Assembly (NCBI GenBank): GCA_015039315.1
Contig: WIDE01000044.1
Coordinates: forward strand, 57,994 to 121,993
DNA length: 64,000 bases
DNA from: Clavulina sp. PMI_390
Lineage: Eukaryota; Basidiomycota; Agaricomycetes; Cantharellales; Hydnaceae
Reading direction: 5' to 3'
Shown: positions 32,403 to 42,929 of the stretch, piece after piece
How the letters are laid out: the number at the start of each line of letters is the position of its first letter
How positions within the stretch are numbered: the stretch's first letter is position 1
Notes under the pieces: model-generated
The model's input: the letters and a program-made list of their open reading frames with translations, nothing else
Told to the model about the DNA's origin: nothing
Databases searched by the model: none
Position numbers and translations under genes: made by a program

Positions 32403-35098
32403 ATGGTCGTATGGTCAATGATGAGCGAAGAAGCAACACAATCCCCCCCGCCTGTGATCTTTTTCTTTTCCCCCCCTGCTGCTAGTACTTTTTCCAATAC
32501 TGCTCGTGTCAGTGACCCCACCGCCATAGCGAACTCTTCGACTGCTGCACCCGTGTCGAATAACCCGCCACTCAGGATGCCTTCATCTAACACAATCTCA
32601 TCCCCTCAAGGCCAATCCACTACCAACGGGGCTATAAGCAGCCTTTATCGCGACGAACACCGACGAGAGCCGCGCCAAGCACAGCAACAGCAACTCCAGA
32701 CACCAAGTGTTCGCTTGGGAATTGTTCACCGCATCCGACTTGTACCCCAGCTTGACTCTGCCTACTCCCTCCTCTTTGAGCCCATCATCCGCAATGTTGT
32801 AGAAGGTGGGGCTCCGCTCCGCATTGGTCGATTCGGATCCGCCGATCGCCAGGTAGCCATGTCCAGTGCACCCAATGCACAAAACGCCACCAAGGTTGCA
32901 TTCCCGTCCAGAGTCATCAGTCGCTTCCATGCAGAAATATGGGCCGAGGATGATGGAAATGTGCGTCCTCTGCTTTCTTCGCATCTTTCTATTCATTCGT
33001 TCTTGGGATTCTCTTTCTTCGCTTTCCCCCGAAACGCGATTTTAGCTGCGAACTCGTTGCCGGCTTCAAGTCGGGATCCGATCGCATACCCCATACCTGC
33101 TCCAAAACCCCACCACTCGTTTATCTTCATAGACATCAAACTCACAGCTCCTACAGTTCTTCCTTAAAGATACAAAATCTACTTCTGGCACATTCCTCAA
33201 CCAGATTCGTCTTGCCGCTGCGACCATACCGTCCCGACCATTCCCCCTTCAGGATGGTGACATCATCCAACTCGGCGTTGATTATCAGGGCGGTCATCAG
33301 GAGATCCATCGATGCGTGAAAATCAAGGTGGAGATTGCAAGAGATTGGCAATCCCTCAGAAATACCCTCAAGTGAGTTGAATGTATCGCCTCTTCTGGCT
33401 CAATTCCTTGGTAAATGTCTAATGGTTTTATTGAGTTCCTCGATCCCTGGAGAGCTGCTTTCCAGCAACTCGTTGCTAGACCATGATAACCCAGATAATC
33501 AATCGACCAACGGCGAAGATGACCCCTCTGACGACCCTAATGAACTACAGAGTGGAATAATACTGGAGTACTTGTCAAGGCTAGCAAGGCTAGGGGCCAT
33601 TTCATCGCCTAATCTTGCCAATCTTGACAAGACTGAGAAGATGCTGCTTCTAGATGACGTATACACTGTGCGTACACTGGGTCCAGAAGACTAGCATCAG
33701 TCGTTAAAAGATCTTTCTAGGACCTGAGCTCCCGGTCTATCACATCAACAAAATATACCAAGACTTTGAAGCTGTTACAAGACCTTTCCCATCATCTCTA
33801 CGCTCTCCCTGCCTCTTTTCAGTTAGAAAACGTTGGATTTGACCGGAAGAATGTGATTGGACGCGGCGGCGAAGCTACTGTGTATCGGGGACAGATGATG
33901 GAACGGGCCGTAGTGATCAGGGAGATCATAATGCCCCCAAGAGACTGGAATCGTCCTCTGGGGCGCAAAGTTACACAGGTGCTCTTTCGTCCTTCTGGAG
34001 ATTGCGATCCCTCTACTCACACTTTCGTCAGCTCGTGAATCGTGAAGCCCTCACTCATGCGCAGTTATCCCACCCCAACATCCTCTCTTTCCTTGGTGTT
34101 TATTGTGAGGAGGCTGATTCGCCTCCTCTGATGGTTTTACCATTCGTTGAACGTGGGTCTCTCCAGGACTTATTGGACAGCGAGCCTCTTAACTCGGAAA
34201 GCTTCGAGCGAATTGTAAGTCCAGCGATCCCTCGACGGTCTCACCGTGTAACATCACCAACATAAATTTACCATGGGTCACCCAGCTGACTGGGACTACG
34301 AGAGGTGTGGTCTACCTCCATTCGCGCCACCCGCCGATAGTCCATGGGGACCTCCATCCTGTAAGCATGCCTCCCTTCGCGCATATTGATGCCTTGCCGG
34401 ATGCGATCAATTAATCATGACGCCCCCCTGTCTGGGACATGAAGGGGAACATACTTATTGACAAATCTGGAAACCCAAAACTGTGCGATTTTGGGCTCAG
34501 TCGAATTCGCCATGAAGTCACCCGCACAAGCACGATGATATTCGAAGGTGGGAGGATTCGATTTTTGGCCCCAGAGTTATCTGCTGGCCGAGCAGACAGC
34601 TTCCGAACCAGCCGAGAAAGCGATGTTTTTGCACTGGCGATGACCTTCCTTACTGCGTGGACACGCAAACCACCATTCTCCGACATCAAAAATGAGAAGA
34701 AGGTAGCCTCTTGTGTCCAGAACGGTCAGAGACCAAAGCAATCTCCTAGCGCTGGCGCTATCTCTAGTCCAAACCCAGCACTGTTTTGGACATTTCTAGA
34801 GTGGATGTGGGTGCAAGAAGTATCTTCCCGCCCTTCGGCGTGGGCGGTACTGGATGGCCTGACCCAGATATTTTTGCCAGCGCAAGTTGATCCGCCTAGC
34901 GCTTTCGATGAGGCAACATCCAGTAGTCAGCAGGCTACACGCTTGCAGGACACTCTCCCTGATCTTGACGCTGGTGTGGCCGATAGTGACGCCAATCCTG
35001 TGCTTGGGCTTAATTCCTTGTCCCTACATTGTTCTTCAGCATCAAAATCGCAGAACGACCTCGATGAGGATAAAGTGATGGTCACCACGCAGAAGTGA
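32403..35098 (+). CDS. Kinase gene K2: Dma1-type FHA domain fused to atypical TKL-like kinase
   Basis: The first exon (from 32403, or the in-frame ATGs at 32418/32421) encodes a low-complexity Ser/Pro/Ala N-terminus. The FHA domain follows: LRIGRFGSADRQ, VISRFHAEIWAEDDGN, then FFLKDTKSTSGTFLNQIRLA across an intron, and LQDGDIIQLGVDYQGG. This is close to the FHA domain of fungal Dma1/Chf-type ubiquitin ligases. It has Arg in GR, Ser-Arg-x-His and SxGTF, the phosphothreonine-binding residues. No RING follows. A 64-bp intron (33372-33435, GTGAGT donor) joins the end of the FHA to an acidic linker and the same pre-kinase and kinase cassette as K1: IGRGGEATVYRG, AVVIREI (Arg for Lys), HGDLHP, CDFGLSRI, RFLAPEL. 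Without that splice the FHA frame stops at once and the kinase part lacks a start, so a single fused gene is preferred. Confidence 0.7.
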
Positions 35099-36146
35099 AT
35101 CCTATGCAAGGCTCAAGAGTTGTGGCCCCTCAAATCAAACCCTACTTGCTCATCGTAATGATTCATCTAGCATATCAATCGATTAATGACACTTGCACAA
35201 TTAGCTCCCAATGTCCTTTCCACACATTCTTTTATCCTACCACCTCCAGAACTGATCGTAAGGTAGCCCAAACTCTGCTCCTGAATTTCGTGAGGAAGTT
35301 AGAAACGAGCCTGACTGCTTATATTCGCCCTGCCTGCTATCCAGCTTCCACAACTCATCTTAGGATATCCTTATAAGGCTAATTTCATTCTTAGTCAGAA
35401 CGAATAAATTCTAAAGCGGCTTTTGGCGTACACTCCCGACTCTCGTATTCTGATACCTTGACTAAAGACGATCACTTGTGCAGGTATGTGACCCTCGACA
35501 ACTGACTGCTACAAGCCACCCGCTGCACGACGATCGAAGATTATATTATCCTTGATCTTCGGGAATCAATGTCGAGGCGGGTTTCTAGCTGCCTCTCCCC
35601 AGCATGGCAACTTTAAGCGCTGCGGCATCTCACGGCAAGAGCGATGAGCCACGAACACCTAGGGTGAGTTCTGATGACGCTCGAACCTTGAGGCCAACAT
35701 AAGGATCGTAAAAGCTAATAAATGTCTAAGAACAATCATACCCGGTACCTATTCGCCAACATTGGTGCCTCTCCCAACATATGTCACAGTTGGGGGAAAC
35801 GAGGAACTGACCCTACGATGGGCCAACCGCGCCGCCAATTTTTGTTGACTAACCCTATTAGCCTCGATGAACTACATTGAGTGACAAAAGCTCTTATGTG
35901 ACGTTTGCACCGCCCACTTTGTGACGAGCCCCTGTTCGGCGCAGAGCTCTTCATAACTCACTATTGCTAACCAAAACCACCCCACTAGACAGATATTACG
36001 GGCCGCTTGGGCCGTCATCACAAAACCTCGTCCAGCTTTATCCCCCTACAGCAGCTGTGAAGACATTTCGCTCCACAGAACTTGGGATTGATGCCAAGAT
36101 CAGTGTACCCTGAGGCCCTGAGCACTTAGACGTACTAATTTGACAT
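35099..36146. other. Intergenic between K2 and the orphan SHD exon
   Basis: No gene was recognised in about 1 kb. Short open frames only. Confidence 0.5.
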
Positions 36147-36243
36147 ATGGACAACACTGTGGCTCGTGTTGCTCCCACCCCATACCCTCGTCTTATTGCG
36201 AAGACTCACTATGACGAGCTAATTCTTTTCTTATTGACTGATG
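36147..36243 (+). pseudogene. Orphan first exon of an SHD-kinase gene
   Basis: Starts with an ATG and reads MDNTVARVAPTPYPRLIAKT then HYDELILFLLTD, followed by a GTGAGC donor. This is the same first exon, with the same splice phase, as K1 at 29210 (PYPRLVARTHYDELVLFLLTD). Downstream there is no SHD repeat, linker or kinase; only a 79-codon open frame at 36309-36548 without family similarity. It looks like the 5' stump of a fourth SHD-kinase copy that has been truncated. Confidence 0.65.
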
Positions 36244-36536
36244 GTGAGCCTCAGTCTTGGTACCTTGCCGGTCAGAAACTAGCTACTTGGATGATATTGA
36301 AGTGAATCTTGATTAATGATGCATATATGAGGGTACATGGTGCTTGGGTATCATGGGGAGCCAGCTGGACGATCATGTGGGGTGTTCCATCAGAGAATAT
36401 TGATAAAATGTTCTTTTATACGCTTCAAGCAAGTACCGACCAAGTCCTAGAGAGAATTCAGCTCAGGAATCGCGAGCAAATCAGTCAAGCCAATCATGAA
36501 TGGCAATCGAACCTTAGTAGTGCAACCATCTCCAGT

Positions 36537-36890
36537 TCATCCTATTAGAAAAACGTAGGGCCTTGTGTGATCGAGGACTAGTTGGCTTAATAGATTAGGT
36601 AGACACGTTATTGAGAGGTATGGAGAGTAGAAATGGGATATAATCAGGTAGAGTGGAAGCAATCGTGTCATGAGCGCGGCACCAAACATGAGTCGCCGAT
36701 GAACAGCAAATGCAGCCGCGGTACTCACAGGGGTGGCTTGGCATCTCATCATGTACATGAGCCATCTGGTATAGGGCGTGGATATCAGAGAGCAATAGCC
36801 ATGCCTTTGAATGCGGCGCTCACTGGGCTGACCTTCAAGTATCCCTAGGACAGCGAATGCGGCCCAAACGACTACGAATAACCTCAGCAT
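36537..36890 (-). CDS. Candidate small secreted protein, unsure
   Basis: The frame starting at 36890 has a good signal-peptide-like N-terminus, MLRLFVVVWAAFAVLGILEG, followed by a polar segment with two Cys to about 36740. A GTGAGT donor then lies in frame, and a Cys-rich reading (HPCEYRGCICC) is available in another frame. The exon structure downstream could not be settled, so the extent given is that of the unspliced frame. No family recognised. Confidence 0.3.
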   Translation of the reverse strand: MLRLFVVVWAAFAVLGILEGQPSERRIQRHGYCSLISTPYTRWLMYMMRCQATPVSTAAAFAVHRRLMFGAALMTRLLPLYLIISHFYSPYLSITCLPNLLSQLVLDHTRPYVFLIG

Positions 36891-37400
36891 AATAAAAAGC
36901 TATTTTGGCATTGAAAATATTGGGCAAATAGCATCTAATGAATGTAGGATGGTGGGAGGAGGATGGCGAGATCCAAGTGCGGAACGTGACAGTAACAGGC
37001 GGATTAGTATAGCGGGAACGACCACCATGAGCGAGCCAATCAGGTTCCGGTCGTTCTTCCCGCTCTTATATTGTCTAATGGACAAATTAGGAATATTCTT
37101 ACTGGCGTGGACGTGACTCAGCGCATGGGCGCATGCGACGAGAGTACTCGTGCAACGCTTTTGGTGGACTCGGATCCGCATGCATGGATACATGTAATAG
37201 ATGTATATTATATCATCCAGATTCTCTCTATCCTACTGCATGAATACGCAAGCGATTAGAAAGACCGAAAATATGCTTTAAGGACTAATTCTAGGAGGTG
37301 ACCTTGAATCGCGCTTACAATGGGGCGTCTACAGTGATAGAGCCAGCTGGCACCCCAAGTGATTACAATAAGAATCGGAATCGATTTCCTGAGGCATGGG

Positions 37401-37425
37401 GTTTTTTTTTTTTTTTTTTTTTTTT
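37401..37425. repeat. T25 homopolymer
   Basis: An uninterrupted run of 25 T at the left edge of the duplicated K3 upstream region, next to the start of a stretch of about 250 bp (37455-37703) that has no counterpart upstream of K1. It could be the poly-A/T end of a retro-insertion, but no element could be named. Confidence 0.8.
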
Positions 37426-38415
37426 GGCGTGGAGACGGCGGTAACCTTCGTGAAGACCTCCTGAAACCCTACAGGGCCAAGATATCCCCTCTCATCAGGC
37501 ATGTATTCTCCGACAACTGCGAGGTATGAACGACAAGAGACACAATAACTTCCCTTCGAGTGTATTTTTGCTTTCCCTTTGGTTCTCTCCCGTTAAATTA
37601 TTTTTATTTTCCGACCCATCGGTGACGTGGTCCAAAGTTTTCTCTAGACCTTGGTTAGCTTCGTTTTCGGAGTCAGCCGAATTCATTGTTATTCATTGTC
37701 GTAATTGATAGAAATCCAGAGCCAGCTTTAGCAAGTCTCTTATATCCCAACGGCGTGGCCCAGCGGAATTGTGGGTTGAATGTGCAAATATCCCTATCGT
37801 CCCGAGGAGTTTAGCCCCTGATGCAGGCTCACATTCAATGTCATGCGTGTATTGGACCACAAGCGTAACCGCGACTTCCCCAGAGGCGAAAAAACAACCT
37901 TGCTGCGAAGTTCTTCCCCCACACTACGGCCATCCAATGGCCGAATTCTGATAAAAAAGAAGAAGCAAGCGGTCAGGGAGGATGGGGTCCCTGTGACGAT
38001 TGCACAGCCCATTGTGTGACTGATGCCCTTCGCTCGATCTTGGGTCACCACCTAGCTTGTACACCCTTGGTTGTTCGTCTTCATTATTAATCTTGTCTGC
38101 ACATATCTGATGGCCTTTCAGAAAGCGCCTCGTGCCCAATTCTTGGGTCTTCACGTCCACCATTTTCGTTCTAGGTTAAGCGCAACTCCAGTCAGTCTCA
38201 AGCAAAGCAGCCTACTGTCGCCACCTGACTTCACCACACGCGACTGATATTGAGCAAACGCTATAGGCTTTGTCCGTGCGCATCATCGCCTCGCAGGCTC
38301 CTCCATCTGATCTTCTACGGCGATTGGACGCATTGGACGTCCTGCACGATCGTGGCCAATTATTACGGCAGACTCAGTGCCTTCCGAGGTCCCTAGCCAT
38401 CCCGCCGGTCCACTC
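37426..38415 (+). repeat. Duplicated upstream region of kinase gene K3
   Basis: Related to the upstream region of K1 (28480-29209) in block order, interrupted between the AACCTTCGT and GTAATTGATAGAAAT blocks by about 250 bp of extra sequence. Small open frames here are without support. Confidence 0.6.
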
Positions 38416-40645
38416 ATGGATATTAGTGAGGTCCCTGATATTCCTATACCCTACCCCGGATTAGCCGCAACTGATGAGCCCGCTATACTCTCAACTAATG
38501 GTGAGCGTCAATCGTCATCGTCTGTTATATGAAAATGGCTGCCCGAGTATGATTTTATACCGTTACCAACAGAACCGGACTCTCGAGACGGATCAAGGAG
38601 AAAAATCGCCGGCCTCACTCACCAACAATTCCACGAGCTTTACACTGACGTTACTGATGAAGCAGCACGAAGGAGAACCAGGCCTTCCTCAAACAAAGGT
38701 AATTTATTCTCATACATAATTGCGACTTTTTCTAATTGCCTTACTTGTAGCGCCGTTCTTGCCACCGCGGAAAGAGTTTCTCCCCGAGCGGAACCAAGCC
38801 AGACGTGACCTTGGAACCCTTCCACAAGCACGCTTCAACGGGTTATCGAGCGATGTTTTCTATGAACTTAGTGAGAGGTTTCCGGGTATGAAACAGCCTG
38901 TGAGTTGCCTCGTCGATCGTACAGTTAACTGTTTATGAATCTGTGCTCTGGTCTAGGAGCCTTTCAGTCCTAGCATACATTCCGGTGCGTCATCAAGGAA
39001 CTCTAAATACTACAGGCTGGATTTAGCAACAACGTAACCGTCAGATGAGGGCTCCTCGGATGGAGGGACGTCGGGGAGTGATGATGAATCATTCGATGAC
39101 TCTGGAAACCCTTGGGACAGAGTCCCAACAGAGCAGGCCTCAACACTTGCGAAGTTCGGTATCGACCTGCCACTTGATCTCGACGAGCTATCTAGAGATG
39201 ATATGATTCCGATTCTGGATCGCATCTATGCCGTAGGTTTCACCGATATGTTTATGCTATCATGTACATGGATCTTATCAGAGGTTTTCTAGGATTTGAA
39301 TAGTCAATCTCCAGAGTCAACAAGATACACCGAGATTCTAAAGCTGTTGCAAGATCTTTCTTATCACTTTCGCGCTCTACCCACATCCTTCCAACTAGGA
39401 GAAATCGTTTTTGGTAGGAAAGATGTGATCGGACGCGGGGGCGAAGCCATTGTGTATCGAGGATCGATGAAGGGACAGGTTGTGGTAGTTCGAGAGATCT
39501 TGATAGCTCCAAGAGAGTGGAACCGCCCTTTGGGACGCAAGGTTACCCAGGTGATTATCCGATTCTTCTAGAACCCGCGGTTGTCCAGCTCATCCTTCGT
39601 CAGCTTGTGCATCGTGAAGCCCTCACACATGCTCAATTAGCCCACCCTAACATCCTCCCTTTCCTTGGTGTATATCGTGAAGAGGCTAATTCGCCACCTA
39701 TGGTCGTTCTACCATTTGTCGAGAGTGGGTCCCTCCAGGACTTGATCGATTACAAGCCGATGAGCTCGGAAGGCTTTGAACGGATTGTGAGCGCTAAAAA
39801 CCGTTCGTTTCTATTGCTCAGTCGGGAATTTACGACTGTGAAATTAGCTTGTTGGAACTGCAAAGGGGGTACTATATCTCCATTCGCGTCAACCACCTAT
39901 CGTTCATGGAGATCTCCATCCTGTAAGTAAATCCATCCCCTGGGTGTAGCCGCACTAGTAATAATAAACTGACCATCACGTGCTATTGCCTGGAAACCGA
40001 CAGGGAAACATTCTGATGAACGAACTCGGTGAACCAATTCTCTGTGATTTCGGGCTCAGCCGCATTCGTCATGAGGTCACTCGGACACGCACCATGATAT
40101 TTGAAGGCGGACGATTTCGCTTCCTAGCACCAGAACTATCTTCCGGTCGTACCGAAAACTTTCGTACTAGCCGGGAAAGCGACATTTTCGCGCTCGCCAT
40201 GACTTTCCTGGTCGCTTGGACCGGCAAACCACCATTCTCCGAGATTAGAAATGAGAGAAAAGTTGCGTCACAAATTCAGAAGGGCCAGAGACCAAAGCGG
40301 CCTCCCAGTGCTGGCCCTACTCTCTTACCAGATTCTGATACATTCTGGGCGCTCCTTGAAGGGATGTGGGTGCAAGAAGCAGCTGGTCGCCTCTCTGCTT
40401 CTACTGTTTTGAGTACTTTGACCGATATGTTCGCGTCAATGGCTGCGTCCGCTTCTTCCTCAAATTCCATATCCGCCAGTGATGCCACTGACAGCGACCC
40501 CAACAATGAATCCATGGAGCGGTTTACGACAATTAGTATACCACTTCCAGGGATAGGCAGCATCTCTGAGATTATCATTTGGGGAAAGCGGTACAGATTC
40601 CGCGATGGGGAGAATACTGCTTATGAAGTCCATGATAGTGATTAA
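38416..40645 (+). CDS. Kinase gene K3: SHD repeats fused to atypical TKL-like kinase
   Basis: Same exon series as K1. Exon 1 (38416-) has diverged to MDISEVPDIPIPYPGLAATD and has lost the THYDELVLF part. Exon 2 has the first SHD repeat in weakened form (SRRKIAGLTHQQFHELYTDV then TDEAARRR). The second repeat is intact: ERNQARRDLGTLPQARFNGL then SSDVFYELSERFPG. An acidic linker, the pre-kinase LLQDLSYHFRALPTSF, and the kinase with IGRGGEAIVYRG, VVVREI (Arg for Lys), HGDLHP, GNILMNELGEPILCDFGL, RFLAPEL follow. The C-terminus differs from K1: it ends ISEIIIWGKRYRFRDGENTA, YEVHDSD. Introns after KVTQ, FERI and GDLHP as in the other copies. Probably a tandem copy of K1. Confidence 0.75.
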
Positions 40646-41587
40646 AAGTCTTATCTGGTTCCTGCCCTCCTGAACAACTCCTAGCGTCATCAGCAACTTG
40701 ATTCGCATTCTCCCTCCGTTAGCTCCAGAGTCACAATGTAAAAGATCTAAGAATTAGATAGTTGACAAAGCGCATCCTAGTTCCTTTGTATGTTCAAATG
40801 AGATCAAATATCAGGCTCTTCGGTGGGTATATCGATAGGGACCCTGGAGGCTGTGGTTGGAACGTCGCTGTCACCATGTCAATTGACATGCTTTTTTCTG
40901 ATTTGCCCATACCAACAAACTCCGCGCGCCTTCCCTAGGTTCTCGTTCTCACTGTCCGCGGCGAATGTTACAGCCAAAGGTGGTCCGTGGAGGCCGAAAC
41001 GAGCCTCGCTTAGCTCGAATTTGTCAAGAACAAGCGCACAAGCTTTTCGGTGTACAAACACATTGTCATCAATTCCGGTATGAGATGGATCGTGTTTCGA
41101 TACCCGACAGTTGTAGACGAAGGAGAGTCGAGAGTGGTGGGCCCAAATTGGGTGCAGTGGCGCCGAACCCTGAATCCTTTGTTCAGAGTCTGGAGCCTGG
41201 TGAAACCCTATAGACACCGTCCAAATCAGAAGAATTTCTCTCGCGCGATCGAATCTTCGACGCTCGCTCGGCGTAACCTTGAAATTTATTTATTTATTTA
41301 TCCATCTAGCGGTGGCAACAACACCACCCGGCGCGCGGGGCCTTTGTGCGGTTGTTTCGTTGTTTTGTCTCTACAGAAGTGGTGGATGCATTTATGATGA
41401 TGGGATTCGCCTGGCTCGTCCGACACAAAGCGCTCTCTCTCGCTCGGGTATATACATATGAGTGGAGGGGTTTAAGTCCATCCTCGTGTCTTCTTCTTCA
41501 CCGAAACCCTCCGACCACCACCCGCCCCACCAGCATAAACCACGCCGCGCAACCCCTCTACCCTGAACCCTGAAGAAGGACGAAAAA
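40646..41587. other. Intergenic between K3 and the 41.6-kb gene
   Basis: Open frames on both strands at 40879-41217 have a coding-like look but no start, family match or splice support was found. A CT/AC-rich leader precedes the gene at 41588. Confidence 0.4.
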
Positions 41588-42288
41588 ATGTACCGGCGCC
41601 CAGCTCGTCCATGTGGTCCTCGACTATATCAGGTTATCTTCTCTGATAACAGAAGATTCATTGGCTTGGTGGACGATCCGAATTTTATTGCGGTAGCTAA
41701 TCTTGCCTAGCTTCTCCTATCCGAAAGGTCCGAACTCCACTAACTGCTGCTACTGCATACTATTTTTGCTATTGCTATTACTACAGTGGGATCCGCAATA
41801 CGAGATAAAATGTCGCGTTGTGAAATTTAGTGATGAGCAGCAGCTCGTGCCCGCCGAGGTGTGCCTTGACGTCGAGTGAGTTTTGCTCGCTGCTGCTTTT
41901 TCATGCAACGGCCCCGGACTCGAGACGTTCATGTCAACCCCTCGACCCCTAATACTGATAATCTCCTTCTCCTAATCTATCTACACCATTTTTCATTAGT
42001 CCTACGACCCCGTACGACAGTGTCACGAAGCACATAACCCTTCCCTACATGAGCGCCATAAGGGCAGAAGCGAGCGCCAAAATACAAGCGCGCCAGCAAA
42101 ATGCCCCACCACCTCCGACGGTCGTGTGGCGTGATCCTGCGCTCCAGCGTGAGGCGTGGAAGTGCGTCATGGGTGCACGGAAGCTGTCGAAAGAGTGGTG
42201 GCCGCGCACGATGGCGTTTCCTATTGTGATGGTGACGGTGCTGGAGTGGGACGTTGCGAGGGAAGAGATGGAGTCTGGCGGGGACTAG
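41588..42288 (+). CDS. Unrecognised 160-residue protein
   Basis: Three exons, 41588-41692, 41787-41875 and 42000-42288, join in frame to 160 residues. Start MYRRPARPCGPRLYQVIFSD, then NRRFIGLVDDPNFIA, WDPQYEIKCRVVKFSDEQQL and VPAEVCLDV. Then TTPYDSVTKHITLPYMSAIR, an AKIQARQQ segment, PPPPTVVWRDPALQREAWKC and a C-terminal WWPRTMAFPIVMVTVLEWDV. The pattern of short beta strands suggests a small globular soluble protein. No signal peptide, no membrane segment. No family recognised. Confidence 0.6.
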
Positions 42289-42929
42289 TGGGCCAGTCGG
42301 TCGCATGCTTGTGCTTTTCTTTTCTCTTTTTGACCTATGTAGATGTAGATTGCAGGATTTGCGCAGCGTAACGGGGAGGTTGCATGCATGTATATTTTCA
42401 TTTATGGGTTGGCATCTCATTTCCTTTCCTCTCGCTGTTCAATTGGCCGAGAGCCTATCCGTTCCCGTCCCCTATCAACAATGATATGATGTGTGAATGT
42501 GCACCGTCATGATGCTGATGTTATGATGCCATCGAGCGGGTCGGAGCTGTTAACGCCAATGAGTGCACGCTGCTGGTGGTGGTGGATGGTGGCTTGTTGT
42601 GCCACTCCCACCCGAACACGGCCCTGGCTGAGAAAGTACACTAAGTGCATGTTCGTTGCGAGGTCAACAAACTTTATACTCGCTAGCAACGCCGAAGACC
42701 GACATTTATGCACTTGACGACCTCTGTATAAGCAAGTCATTTGCCCCGACGATTGTATTTGGAATTACTCCCTTTCGCTCTTTTTCATCCTTACCACCAC
42801 CACTCCTCCAGCACACATTCAACTGTACACCACTAGAACCCACACTCTTTGACATATCTTTCTCTCTCACACACCTCTTGCTGCATCTCTATCGTCTTTT
42901 TTTCCCTCTTCATTCACTAACTGCAAACC
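42289..42929. other. Intergenic / promoter region
   Basis: A T/C-rich stretch (about 42770-42925) directly before the next start looks like a fungal pyrimidine-rich leader. No other gene recognised. Confidence 0.4.

Noticed and set aside
32403..33371. FHA protein as a separate short gene
   Set aside because: Its stop is the TGA of a GTGAGT donor, and the following kinase part has no start of its own; fusion is more likely, though not proven.
37401..37425. T25 run as a transcription terminator
   Set aside because: Fungal nuclear genes do not end at simple T runs, and no gene ends just upstream; treated as a homopolymer repeat.
40879..41217. Minus-strand 112-codon frame as a gene
   Set aside because: No start context, splice sites or recognisable motif; probably chance or an old fragment.
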